In this document: piece by piece, positions 18,101 through 25,682 of the stretch
Layout: each line of letters begins with the position of its first letter
How positions within the stretch are numbered: the first letter of the stretch is position 1
Source: CAMXAS01 sp964442435
GTDB lineage: Bacteria; Bacteroidota; Bacteroidia; Bacteroidales; P3
Direction: 5' to 3'
Length of the DNA: 64,000 nucleotides
Assembly: GCA_964442435.1 (NCBI GenBank)
Contig: CAYTZG010000006.1
Location: forward strand, 1 to 64,000
The notes under the pieces: model-generated
The model's input: the letters and a program-made list of their open reading frames with translations, nothing else
The model's database searches: none
Told to the model about the DNA's origin: nothing
Program-made: the position numbers and the translations under genes

Positions 18101-20121
18101 ACCAGAATCCGTCTTATTTTTTCCGACAGCACGCGCCGAACCGCCTCGCACTCCTTTTTATATTGCAGACACTGCAGGCAGTCTTCCTCGCTCAGGTCGG
18201 CGGCCTTGAGCCGCTCGGCCAACGCCCGCTCGGTCTTTTCGATTTGCCGCAATTTGAAATTGGCCAGCGTCTCCAGCACCATCCGGTTCAAAATCCGCGC
18301 ATCGGCCGCCGTCGGCACCCGAATGAGTTTCTTTTCCCAAACCGGACTGATTTCGTGCGGGTTGTAAGTTATATCGACGATGCGGTTCTTGACGGTCTCG
18401 TCTTCCATCGCCATCAAATCCTCCAACGTAGGCACGTATTGGTTGTTTTCGGCCACCGACTTTTGGAAAACCGACAGAATCCGCTGGTTGACCGGGTCGG
18501 AGAACTGCATCTCGTCCTCCTCCAATTCCCGCAACACATACAGCCCCACCATCATCGCCTCCTCCAGCTCGTTGCCCTCCTCGTCGAGGAAGCACTGCGT
18601 CGTGGTTTCGCGCCCGTGGCTGATGAGCAAACGCAGGATGCTGCGCTCCAACGTGTCGTCACGCTGTTGCTCCAGCGCCACCGCGTCCACCTGTTGCTGG
18701 GCCGCCGAAAGCCGGTCGGTCAGTTTGTCCGCCTCGGCGGCGGCCGCCGCGCTCCCCTCGGCCACGGCCTCCGATGCCCCGGCGCGCCGTTCGTCCTCGC
18801 GCAGCTTCTGTTTGTAGCGTTGCCGCAGCACCTTGTTGAGCCGGCTCACCAAATCCGCTTCCTCGATATGCAGGATGCGGCTGCACTCCTGTATGTAAAC
18901 GGCGCGGTAAATCTCGTCGGGGATAAGCGCGATGCTCTCGACGATATCCTCGATGAGCGCCGCCCGTTTGATGGGGTCGTCGCCTATTTCCTTGAGCAGC
19001 AGCTGGGTCTTGAAACGGATGAAATCGACGGCCTGTTCGTTGAGATAGGCTGTAATCTCGTCTATGCTGTGGGTGCGGCTGAACGAATCGGGGTCATGCC
19101 CGTCGGGGAACAGCACGACGCGCACGTTGAGGTTATGCTCCAGCAACATATTGATGCCGCGGAACGATGCCTTGATGCCGGCCGCGTCGCCGTCGTACAG
19201 AATCGTGATGTTGCGCGTGAAGCGCGAAACGAGCTTGATCTGGTCTTGCGTCAGGGACGTGCCGGACGAAGCCACGACGTTTGTGATGCCGGCCTGATGC
19301 AGTGAAATGACATCGGTATAGCCCTCCACGAGATAGGCCATATCCTTGGCGATGATTTCGCGCTTGGCCTGAAAGATGCCGTAAAGTACCTGGCTTTTGT
19401 TGTAAATGACCGATTCCGGCGAATTGACATATTTGGCTTTCGTCTTTTCGGTCAAGAGCACGCGGCCGCCGAACGCGATGACGCGCCCGGAAAGGTTATG
19501 TATCGGAAACATGACGCGCCCGCGGAAACGGTCGTACAGCTTCTTTTGGTCGTTTTCCAACGTCAGACCGACCTCAACGAGCAAATCCTTGGAATAGGCC
19601 TGCTTGATGGCGGCCTGCGTCAACACGTCCCAACCCTGCGGGCTGTAGCCCAACGAAAACGCCTCTATCGTGGCGTCCGAAAAGCCGCGTTCCCGAAAAT
19701 AAGGCAGACCGATGCGTTGCCCTTCCTCCGTTTTCCAAAGCTGTTCCTTGAAGAAACCCTCGGCAAAGGCAGACAACTGCATCAAGCTCTCCCGATGGTT
19801 CATCTGCTGAATCTGCTCCACCGAACGGGGCGCCTCGGCAATCGTGATGCCGTATTTGCGCGCCAAAGCCCTCAAAGCCTCCGGATACGTCAGCTGGTCG
19901 TGTTCCATGAGGAACGAAACGGCGTCGCCGCCCTTGCCGCAACCGAAGCATTTGTAAATCCCCTTGGCCGGCGAAACGATGAACGAGGGCGTTTTCTCGT
20001 TATGAAACGGACACAGGCCGATGAGGTTCGTGCCACGCCGCTTCAGCGTCACGAAATCCCCGACGACCTCTTCGATGCGCACGGCATCCAAAATCTGCTG
20101 TTTGACTTCGTCCGTTATCAT
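18097..20121 (-). CDS. dnaG: DNA primase
   Basis: A 674-residue primase that lays down RNA primers for replication. The CHC2 zinc finger has Cys37, His40, Cys58 and Cys61. The catalytic TOPRIM core includes YLVEGYTDVISLHQ and LYDGDAAGIKA. Two features of the region beyond the core are a charged coiled-coil stretch rich in Ala/Glu (about residues 440-480) and a DnaB-binding-like C-terminal helical domain. It is first in an operon with coaX and four envelope genes and is divergent from tRNA-Gly. Confidence 0.97.
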   Translation of the reverse strand: MITDEVKQQILDAVRIEEVVGDFVTLKRRGTNLIGLCPFHNEKTPSFIVSPAKGIYKCFGCGKGGDAVSFLMEHDQLTYPEALRALARKYGITIAEAPRSVEQIQQMNHRESLMQLSAFAEGFFKEQLWKTEEGQRIGLPYFRERGFSDATIEAFSLGYSPQGWDVLTQAAIKQAYSKDLLVEVGLTLENDQKKLYDRFRGRVMFPIHNLSGRVIAFGGRVLLTEKTKAKYVNSPESVIYNKSQVLYGIFQAKREIIAKDMAYLVEGYTDVISLHQAGITNVVASSGTSLTQDQIKLVSRFTRNITILYDGDAAGIKASFRGINMLLEHNLNVRVVLFPDGHDPDSFSRTHSIDEITAYLNEQAVDFIRFKTQLLLKEIGDDPIKRAALIEDIVESIALIPDEIYRAVYIQECSRILHIEEADLVSRLNKVLRQRYKQKLREDERRAGASEAVAEGSAAAAAEADKLTDRLSAAQQQVDAVALEQQRDDTLERSILRLLISHGRETTTQCFLDEEGNELEEAMMVGLYVLRELEEDEMQFSDPVNQRILSVFQKSVAENNQYVPTLEDLMAMEDETVKNRIVDITYNPHEISPVWEKKLIRVPTAADARILNRMVLETLANFKLRQIEKTERALAERLKAADLSEEDCLQCLQYKKECEAVRRVLSEKIRRILV

Positions 20122-20139
20122 ATTCCTCTAACCGATATG

Positions 20140-20147
20140 CAAAAATA
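20140..20147 (-). promoter_or_regulatory. -7 box for the dnaG operon
   Basis: Minus-strand TATTTTTG, matching TAnnTTTG, placed so that transcription would begin about 14 bases before the dnaG ATG. No clear -33 TTTG was found at the expected distance. Confidence 0.5.
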
Positions 20148-20159
20148 GAATTTTTTTCG

Positions 20160-20167
20160 TACTTTTG
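20160..20167 (+). promoter_or_regulatory. -7 box for tRNA-Gly
   Basis: TACTTTTG, matching TAnnTTTG, 37 bases before the mature tRNA. The -33 region is weak. Confidence 0.5.
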
Positions 20168-20203
20168 CCCCCGTCTTCGGTTTCAGACCGAGCCCATCTT
20201 AAA

Positions 20204-20276
20204 GCGGCAGTAGCTCAGTTGGTAGAGCGCTAGCTTCCCAAGCTGGAGGTCGCGGGTTCGAGACCCGTTTGCCGCT
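20204..20276 (+). tRNA. tRNA-Gly (anticodon CCC)
   Basis: A 73-base cloverleaf. The acceptor stem GCGGCAG pairs with TTGCCGC, the D arm is GCTC/GAGC, and the anticodon stem CTAGC/GCTGG carries loop TTCCCAA. The T arm is GCGGG-TTCGAGA-CCCGT, with a single discriminator T. CCA is not encoded. Its last 18 bases form part of a 21-bp direct repeat found again at 25683-25703, marking it as an integration site. Confidence 0.95.
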
Positions 20277-20279
20277 CAA
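20259..20279 (+). repeat. Left attachment-like repeat (attL), overlapping the tRNA-Gly 3' end
   Basis: A 21-base sequence beginning CGAGACCCGTTTGCCGCTCA. It is identical to 25683-25703 in the same orientation, and CGCA continues in both copies after a one-base offset. It is the boundary of the island. Confidence 0.85.
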
Positions 20280-20296
20280 CGCAAAGCGCTGAAAAT

Positions 20297-20325
20297 AAAA
20301 GCCTCGCCAATACGGCGGGGCTTTT
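20297..20325 (+). terminator. Terminator after tRNA-Gly
   Basis: AAAAGCCTCGCC pairs with GGCGGGGCTTTT around a short AATAC loop, followed by a T-rich stretch. It lies inside the island's left boundary, so the tRNA currently uses a terminator on the island side. Confidence 0.8.
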
Positions 20326-20350
20326 GTGTTTTATCGTCTGTCGGAACGGA

Positions 20351-20436
20351 ACATTTTGCTTTTTCTGTACATTTTATGGGTAAAACATTTTGCTTTTCCT
20401 GTACATTTTAGCGGTAAAACATTTTGCTTTTTCTGC
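20351..20436 (+). repeat. 34-bp direct repeats, two full copies and one partial
   Basis: Copies at 20351-20384, 20385-20418 and a partial one at 20419-20436, each starting ACATTTTGCTTTT and continuing CTGTACATTTTA..GGTAAA. They abut one another exactly. The TTTG of the third copy is the -33 box of the ATPase promoter. Confidence 0.9.
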
Positions 20437-20453
20437 CACAATAACTATATTTG
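20423..20453 (+). promoter_or_regulatory. Promoter of the DUF4143 ATPase gene
   Basis: -33 TTTG at 20423-20426 (inside the third 34-bp repeat), a 19-base spacer and -7 box TATATTTG at 20446-20453. The start codon follows at 20473, leaving a leader of about 14 bases. Confidence 0.8.
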
Positions 20454-20472
20454 CGCTAAAAATTAGCATTTT

Positions 20473-21825
20473 ATGAAATATCCGCTGTTTAAGCGTAAAA
20501 TCTACGCCAAAATGGAAGAGTGGAAAGCCAAATCAGCAGGGAAAACGGCTTTGCTGATTGAGGGGGCGAGACGGGTCGGCAAATCCACCATTGCGGAAGA
20601 ATTTGCCCGGAATTCGTATGACAGCTATCTTCTTCTTGATTTTACAAACGTCAAACAGGATGTCATTGATTTATTTGACGATCTATCAGACTTACACTAT
20701 TTTTTCATAAGCCTACAGTCTTTGACCGGCACCAAACTCACGCCGGGTAAGTCCTGCATCATCTTTGATGAAGTGCAGTTCTGCCCCAAGGCACGGCAGG
20801 CAATCAAGCATCTTGTCAAAGACGGGCGTTTCCACTATATAGAGACAGGGTCACTTATATCTATAAAGAAAAACACAAAAGACATCCTGATTCCAAGCGA
20901 AGAAAGGCGGATTGAAATGCACCCCCTGGATTTTGAAGAATTCCTATGGGCAATCGGAAAAGAGCCAACCTTTGAATTGATACAATACGCCTATCAAAGG
21001 CTAAAACCCATGGGAGAGGCCGTCAACCGCGACCTGATGAAGTTGTTCCGGCTTTATATGCTCGTAGGCGGGATGCCCCAAGCGGTTGCAGCCTATCTCC
21101 AAAGTTCCAATTTTGAAACCGTAGATGATATAAAACGAGATATCATAAAACTATATCTTGATGATTTTGAGAAGATAGACGATAAAGGAAGGGCGTCCGC
21201 CATCTTCAAGTCCATTCCGGCGGAACTGGCCCGCAATATGATGAGATATCGCGTTGGGAGCGTTATTGAAAATGCAAGGCTTTCCCGTCTGGCAGAAATC
21301 TTTAATGATATCGACAAGTCCAAGACCGTGAATTTTGCGTACCATGCCAATGACCCCAACGTCGGGTTTGCACTTCATGCCTCTTATGACTTCTTCAAGA
21401 TGTTTCTCGCCGACACGGGACTCTTTGTCTCGTTGGCATTTATGGATAAGGATTTTACAGAAAATATCATCTACCGAAAACTGCTCACGGACAAACTTCC
21501 GGCAGATTTAGGCTACATTTACGAGAACGTGGTCGCACAACAACTGAGAGCCTCAGGGCATTCGCTGTATTACTATACATTCAAAGAAAAGGCATCGGAC
21601 ATAGCCGTCCCGCGTTCTTATGAAATAGACTTCTTGATAAGCAGGAAAGACAAGATATGCCCGATTGAAGTCAAGTCTTCAGGTTATAAGTCCCACAAAT
21701 CACTGGATGAATTCCAACGGAAATTTTCATCCCGCATCCAGCAACGCTATCTTTTATATACGAAAGACATTCGGAAAGAAGACGACCTCATATGTCTCCC
21801 CGTATATATGACTGGATTATTGTAA
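20473..21825 (+). CDS. AAA-type ATPase with DUF4143 C-terminal domain
   Basis: A 450-residue protein of the large prokaryotic AAA_14/DUF4143 group, of unknown function and often strain-variable. Walker A is GARRVGKS (residues 31-38) and Walker B ends at Asp99-Glu100 in IIFDEVQF, followed by a sensor-like ETGS. The C-terminal part (about 330-450) carries an EIDFLISRKDKICPIEVKSSG pattern like the acidic/lysine core of PD-(D/E)XK nucleases. Whether it cleaves DNA is not known. It is the first gene inside the island on the left. Confidence 0.88.
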   Translation: MKYPLFKRKIYAKMEEWKAKSAGKTALLIEGARRVGKSTIAEEFARNSYDSYLLLDFTNVKQDVIDLFDDLSDLHYFFISLQSLTGTKLTPGKSCIIFDEVQFCPKARQAIKHLVKDGRFHYIETGSLISIKKNTKDILIPSEERRIEMHPLDFEEFLWAIGKEPTFELIQYAYQRLKPMGEAVNRDLMKLFRLYMLVGGMPQAVAAYLQSSNFETVDDIKRDIIKLYLDDFEKIDDKGRASAIFKSIPAELARNMMRYRVGSVIENARLSRLAEIFNDIDKSKTVNFAYHANDPNVGFALHASYDFFKMFLADTGLFVSLAFMDKDFTENIIYRKLLTDKLPADLGYIYENVVAQQLRASGHSLYYYTFKEKASDIAVPRSYEIDFLISRKDKICPIEVKSSGYKSHKSLDEFQRKFSSRIQQRYLLYTKDIRKEDDLICLPVYMTGLL

Positions 21826-21836
21826 CCGAAAGCCAT

Positions 21837-22727
21837 ATGATGCAAATCCCGGAAGACATACTGCGGAAATTAAAGGCCGTGGTTCGCCGAATCGAAGTGG
21901 CGGCCGCCTTTAACGAAATCGGGGACGACACGTTCAATGCCGCCACCTCCGTGGCCACGCTCTGTCGGATTTCGGGTATGTCGGAGCGTAGCCTGAGAAA
22001 TTATTTCAAGGCCTATACCGGCCAAAACTTAGTAGATTACGCCTCCGCCCGCAGGGCAGAATACGCCGCCCGCTTGTTTCGGCTTTTCCCTGCAACTTCC
22101 AAGGCTGAAGCCTCCACCACCCTCGGATTTCCCTACCCCAATGGCATCTATGGCCTGATGCGGAAAAACGGGGTTAAAGACATCGACACACTTCGCAATA
22201 TGGTGCCGCACAAAACCGAGATATTGCCTTATCGGACAGAGTGGTTGCAAAACTGCATTATGTTTTATCGGCAAGAGGAGGTTCTTTACCAAACGTGTTC
22301 CCAAATAGAATTTGAAGCGGCTAACTGGGTGGCCGTGGAAAATTACGTTACAACGAAATTTCCCCAAGCGCGATTGATGGGGTATGTCGGGTTTGCCATA
22401 GACCGCTACCTCGCCAACGACACGGAATCCGGCGTATTTCTATCCGGCATATTATACAGCGATATTTTGCCACGCGACTTGAAACCGGATATGATTGGAG
22501 AAATCGGATGGCGCGCCATCTCATCAAGGAAATATGCCGTATTTACCTATCAAGGCGCATACGAAGGTCTTGATGACTTCTATAACAACATTCTTTCTAC
22601 CCTACACCAAACCGAAGCACCGAAAGTCGATATTTCAATTCCGTTCATGGAAAAATATCTCAATTCCCCCTCCGACACGACGGAGGAGGAATTGATTACG
22701 GAGCTATGGGTTCCGCTGAGGGGTTAG
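21837..22727 (+). CDS. AraC-type regulator with GyrI-like effector domain
   Basis: About 296 residues. The N-terminal third is an AraC double helix-turn-helix region (SVATLCRISGMSERSLRNYF and YASARRAEYAARLFR). The C-terminal half resembles the GyrI/Rob small-molecule-binding fold (MGYVGFAIDRYL, YAVFTYQGAYEGLDDFYNN, FMEKYLNS..EELITELWVPL). The ATG at 21837 is preferred because the reading frame upstream (another ATG at 21792) overlaps the ATPase end. It likely senses a ligand and controls an island promoter. Its stop overlaps that of the convergent gene at 22724. Confidence 0.82.
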   Translation: MMQIPEDILRKLKAVVRRIEVAAAFNEIGDDTFNAATSVATLCRISGMSERSLRNYFKAYTGQNLVDYASARRAEYAARLFRLFPATSKAEASTTLGFPYPNGIYGLMRKNGVKDIDTLRNMVPHKTEILPYRTEWLQNCIMFYRQEEVLYQTCSQIEFEAANWVAVENYVTTKFPQARLMGYVGFAIDRYLANDTESGVFLSGILYSDILPRDLKPDMIGEIGWRAISSRKYAVFTYQGAYEGLDDFYNNILSTLHQTEAPKVDISIPFMEKYLNSPSDTTEEELITELWVPLRG

Positions 22728-23236
22728 AACGGCACTACATCACAAGCGCCCGATTCGTTTGTTTCCTCATCAATATCGAGTAGTATATCATCGACATTTT
22801 TCCACGCGTGCCAAGTATCGTCTTCTATTCTTTCAAGATATTTTTTCCACAGCGTTTTTCCGAGACCATCACTATCGCAGTAAGCCGACAAAAACAATTG
22901 AAAACAATACCTGTTGGGCATAGTTACGCCTCGTTCTTCTTCAAAAACAAGGCTTGTCATCATGGCGCAACGATTCCATTTGGCTTCGCACTGCAATAAC
23001 TCATCCATATTGCCATCATCTAATACAGCCAGTGGCCGCGCAATGATGTAAAATTCATTGTCTTTTGGGAAAATATTCACTGTTATCGCCATCTGTCGGA
23101 GATTGTTTACGCTTATCCGGTGAAAACACGTTGATGTAGAATTCTCACCGAGTCCACCTTTCGAGTTAAATAGGGTTTGGTGGGGAATGCCCGCCGAATC
23201 AAGATACTTCCTGAGTGATTTTGTGATTTTGTCCAT
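22724..23236 (-). CDS. Island protein with SSB-like C-terminal tip (paralogue A)
   Basis: A 170-residue protein of unknown function, clearly paralogous to the gene at 23428-23937. Shared blocks are MDKITKSLRKYL, IPHQTLFN, TSTCFH, KWNRCAMMTSLVFEEERGV and CDSDGLGKTLWKKY. No signal peptide or membrane segment is present. The pattern of alternating strands and two helices recalls YbjN-like folds, but this is a guess. It ends ESGACDVVPF, reminiscent of the acidic DDIPF tail of single-stranded DNA-binding protein. It is the last gene of the minus-strand island group, and its stop overlaps the convergent AraC/GyrI gene. Confidence 0.75.
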   Translation of the reverse strand: MDKITKSLRKYLDSAGIPHQTLFNSKGGLGENSTSTCFHRISVNNLRQMAITVNIFPKDNEFYIIARPLAVLDDGNMDELLQCEAKWNRCAMMTSLVFEEERGVTMPNRYCFQLFLSAYCDSDGLGKTLWKKYLERIEDDTWHAWKNVDDILLDIDEETNESGACDVVPF

Positions 23237-23265
23237 GATCTGAGTTTTGTAAATATTAACATTTT

Positions 23266-23427
23266 CTACGCCTTGAAAGCATTTTCTGAAAGCTTTACTC
23301 TTAGGAAACAGAAATACCCTTTCTCATACTTATAAACCGGAGGTGTTAAACCGTTTTTAATAAAAATGTCGTCTATCCTTTTCCTAAGCTCTCGGACACG
23401 TTTTCCATTATTTTCTTTCTGTGGCAG
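23266..23427 (-). pseudogene. 53-codon open stretch in frame after the paralogue B stop
   Basis: Directly after the TGA of paralogue B, the same frame stays open for 53 codons to a TAG at 23266. It reads LPQKENNGKRVRELRKRI..., ending FLRVKLSENAFKA. There is no ATG, GTG or TTG start in frame. The residue mix looks protein-like (basic helix, then aromatic strands), so it may be the remnant of a gene lost by deletion or a former C-terminal extension. It resembles nothing I can name. Confidence 0.35.
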
Positions 23428-23937
23428 TCAAAACGGTAAATCATCGGCATCGTCTGTCCCGTCCGGTTCATCGCTTAATCCAAGTAAATCTCGGATATTT
23501 TCAAACACCTCACAAGCATCGCGTTCTACTATTTCAAAATATCTTTTCCACATATCTTTTCCCAGTCCATCGCTTTCACAAATACCGGGTAATTCCAAAT
23601 GAAAACCATAAATGTTCGGAACGGATACGCCTCGTTCTTCTTCAAAAACAAGGGTTGTCATCATACCGCAACGATTCCATTTGGATTCGAGAGGCTTCAG
23701 CGATTCCAAGGCTTTGTCATGACACACCCACATCGGTGCTGAAACGATATAAAACTTCGCTTCCCCTGAATAAATATTCACGTTAAACGGAAGACGTTGG
23801 TGAGGCAAACCCTCATTGACCTTGTGAAAACACGTGGAGGTACAAGGATACCCAAACCCTTTCTCATTAAAAAAGGTCTGATGGGGAATGTCCGCCGCTT
23901 CAAGATACGTCCTGAGGGATTCTGTGATTTTGTCCAT
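23428..23937 (-). CDS. Island protein with SSB-like C-terminal tip (paralogue B)
   Basis: A 169-residue paralogue of the gene at 22724-23236, sharing MDKITESLRTYL, IPHQTFFN, TSTCFH, KWNRCGMMTTLVFEEERGV and ESDGLGKDMWKRY. It is soluble, with no signal peptide. The C-terminus is strongly acidic and ends DDADDLPF, matching the form of the SSB tail (DDLPF in many Bacteroidota SSBs) that docks onto repair and replication enzymes. It follows the deiminase gene by 19 bases and is probably on the same transcript. Function unknown; it is not itself an SSB, as no OB-fold signature is seen. Confidence 0.78.
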   Translation of the reverse strand: MDKITESLRTYLEAADIPHQTFFNEKGFGYPCTSTCFHKVNEGLPHQRLPFNVNIYSGEAKFYIVSAPMWVCHDKALESLKPLESKWNRCGMMTTLVFEEERGVSVPNIYGFHLELPGICESDGLGKDMWKRYFEIVERDACEVFENIRDLLGLSDEPDGTDDADDLPF

Positions 23938-23956
23938 AATGTTATGTTTTATCGGG

Positions 23957-24814
23957 TTAGTGACACGTATTCATAGTCCAGGAAATGCAATGCATGGCGC
24001 CCCCTTGTCTAACGACAGGAGCCATAGAGATGGGGATGCATTTTTTGCCGGTGATTTTCCCTATCTGCGCCAATGCCACACGGTCGGAAGCGATGCTGAC
24101 GACAGGCACCAAAATGGCATTATGAAGTTCTAGATAATTAAGATGGCACCAGCTCTTCTCGCGATATTTGCCGCCATATTGCAGTTCTATGAGTTCAAAT
24201 CTATGCTCCAAAGCCCTTTTGATGGTTTCTCCAAGTTTCAGAGCCGCAGATTCCTTAGTCCCCATATCGGTATAGCAGTTCATCAGAAGCCGGCCTTTTC
24301 CAAGGCTCCTCACCATACCATCGGCATGTCCGTAAGGTTCCCCAAGGTCCCAAGGTATCAGGACGACTTCCGCATGAAATAGATTCTCAAGTTGTTGCAG
24401 GATGGCGTGATGCGACAGACAAGCGTTCTCATAAAGCACTTTCGTGGTCATGATAACGCAATCCGTTCCGTTTTTATCCGTGCAACGAATCAGATTGCCG
24501 CCATCGATAACAAGGTCGGTTTGATGACAAACGGAAGCCGTGTCGCCTCCGCCGATTGCCAGGAACGCTTCCCTGCAATTGGTAATATACTTTGCATCTT
24601 TCCCCTGAAGATAATTCGGGTTATAACGGTAGATGATGAAATCGCCGTCATGCCGTTGGAACGGCATAAAGTCGCGCACCCAAATATCGGCCGCATTGGG
24701 GACGAAATCGTAGGACTCGTTCTCGGCAATCAGCGCGGATTCAATCTGCGCCCACACTTTTTGGTATTGGGCGAGGCGCGTGAGCCAAGGCGAAAAGTAG
24801 TGTACTGTTCTCAT
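23957..24814 (-). CDS. Agmatine deiminase / peptidyl-arginine deiminase family protein, short
   Basis: A 285-residue guanidino-modifying enzyme of the PAD_porph family. The family motifs are WVRDFMPF (residues 45-52, Asp48), VIDGGNLIR (102-110), EPYGHADGMVR (159-169, His163 and Asp165) and GGAMHCISW (271-279) with the catalytic Cys276. Agmatine deiminases are usually about 345-370 residues, so this is a compact version. It has no signal peptide, unlike the secreted Porphyromonas PPAD, so it probably acts in the cytoplasm on a small guanidine compound or peptide arginine. ATG 24814 is preferred over an upstream GTG at 24841. Confidence 0.82.
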   Translation of the reverse strand: MRTVHYFSPWLTRLAQYQKVWAQIESALIAENESYDFVPNAADIWVRDFMPFQRHDGDFIIYRYNPNYLQGKDAKYITNCREAFLAIGGGDTASVCHQTDLVIDGGNLIRCTDKNGTDCVIMTTKVLYENACLSHHAILQQLENLFHAEVVLIPWDLGEPYGHADGMVRSLGKGRLLMNCYTDMGTKESAALKLGETIKRALEHRFELIELQYGGKYREKSWCHLNYLELHNAILVPVVSIASDRVALAQIGKITGKKCIPISMAPVVRQGGAMHCISWTMNTCH

Positions 24815-24843
24815 ATAGCTTGCAATGTTTAAGTTCAACACTG

Positions 24844-24851
24844 CAAAACTA
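24844..24851 (-). promoter_or_regulatory. -7 box for the deiminase-paralogue genes
   Basis: Minus-strand TAGTTTTG, matching TAnnTTTG, about 30 bases before the deiminase ATG at 24814. No well-spaced -33 box is evident. Confidence 0.45.
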
Positions 24852-24891
24852 GAGAAGTTCTCAGCAGCACACCGTATTCAAAACGGCAAAC

Positions 24892-25557
24892 TTATTTCTT
24901 GAGATTTTCTACGCTAATTTCTTCTTGACGCGTAAAACTCCACTGACGCGGATCCTGGGTTTTAACCTCTCCGTTATATTTGAAAACATTTCGGCGCTCT
25001 TTGAGTTTGATGTCGAATTTTTCCTCTTTTCGAACATCATCTACCCAACTTACGGAATTACCCATAAACCCATTGAGAAAGTTATACAAATACGTGGATT
25101 GGGTATTCACCGGATTCTTTCCTTTGTCACACGCTTTAAATATTTTGCCCGCTCTGTCGTACACGAGAAACGCCTTACGCTGTACATCATACACTTCATA
25201 GGCGCGGATTAAAGCGGAAGACCGCAATTTAAGTTCTTCTTTTTCAAAGGTTATATCGTAACCTGATGCGTGCGCGTGAAAGGCCATAAGCGGAAAGTAA
25301 GGCACTTCGCCTTCTACATACCGCCCATCTCTATGGTATACAATGGGGTCTTTAGGCAGAGAGGAATTTTCGTCTTCGCAATGACAATAAAATTCAACGG
25401 TACGCAGATAAATCCGATACCTTTCCTTGTCCTTATTGTCTTTTACCGAAATATAGCCACCATACAGAAATGATTTAGCCAAATCTTCAAACAGCCCGTC
25501 AAGCTCTCCTTCTGATTCAGGATGAAAATTCTCCAATTTGCTTTTAAGTTTCCCCAT
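24892..25557 (-). CDS. Unknown 221-residue island protein with weak MPG-glycosylase-like pattern
   Basis: A soluble protein without a signal peptide, encoded just inside the right end of the island. I do not recognise it firmly. Residues 46-122 follow the order of conserved elements in 3-methyladenine DNA glycosylases (MPG/AAG): YRIYLRTVEFYCH with Glu55 where the catalytic RIVETEAY would be, then DPIVYHR, FHAHASGYDITFE and RSSALIRAYEV where MPG has NI...AVLIRALEP. The later part (NTQSTYLYNFLNGF) matches nothing known to me. The ATG at 25557 follows a good -7 box; an upstream in-frame start at 25617 would overlap it. Confidence 0.6.
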   Translation of the reverse strand: MGKLKSKLENFHPESEGELDGLFEDLAKSFLYGGYISVKDNKDKERYRIYLRTVEFYCHCEDENSSLPKDPIVYHRDGRYVEGEVPYFPLMAFHAHASGYDITFEKEELKLRSSALIRAYEVYDVQRKAFLVYDRAGKIFKACDKGKNPVNTQSTYLYNFLNGFMGNSVSWVDDVRKEEKFDIKLKERRNVFKYNGEVKTQDPRQWSFTRQEEISVENLKK

Positions 25558-25576
25558 AAGTTTATGTTTTATTGAA

Positions 25577-25604
25577 CAAAGGTACAAAATAATAATCTTT
25601 ACAA
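25577..25604 (-). promoter_or_regulatory. Promoter of the 221-residue island gene
   Basis: Minus-strand -7 box TACCTTTG (25584-25577) with TTG at 25604-25602 and a 17-base spacer, slightly short. The TTG lies within the 22-bp repeat copy at 25602-25623, suggesting regulation through that repeat. Confidence 0.55.
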
Positions 25605-25652
25605 TAATCATTTTCACAAAACGATTATTGCAATAATCATTTTATCGAAACG
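25602..25652. repeat. Pair of 22-bp direct repeats with 29-bp period
   Basis: CAATAATCATTTT followed by a four-base variable part and AAACG, at 25602-25623 and 25631-25652. The bases between them (ATTATTG) form a palindrome with the second copy (ATTATTGCAATAAT). The array sits 31 bases inside the right island boundary and upstream of the unknown gene. Confidence 0.75.
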
Positions 25653-25682
25653 GTCATTCGAACAAACACTGCGTGCGACGGG

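Noticed and set aside
20351..20436. CRISPR array
   Set aside because: The 34-bp copies abut without spacers and number under three; no cas gene is near.
23428..23430. TGA as selenocysteine codon joining paralogue B to the following 53 codons
   Set aside because: No selenocysteine insertion hairpin or selenium genes seen, and the paralogue at 22724 ends at the same place with a similar PF tip.
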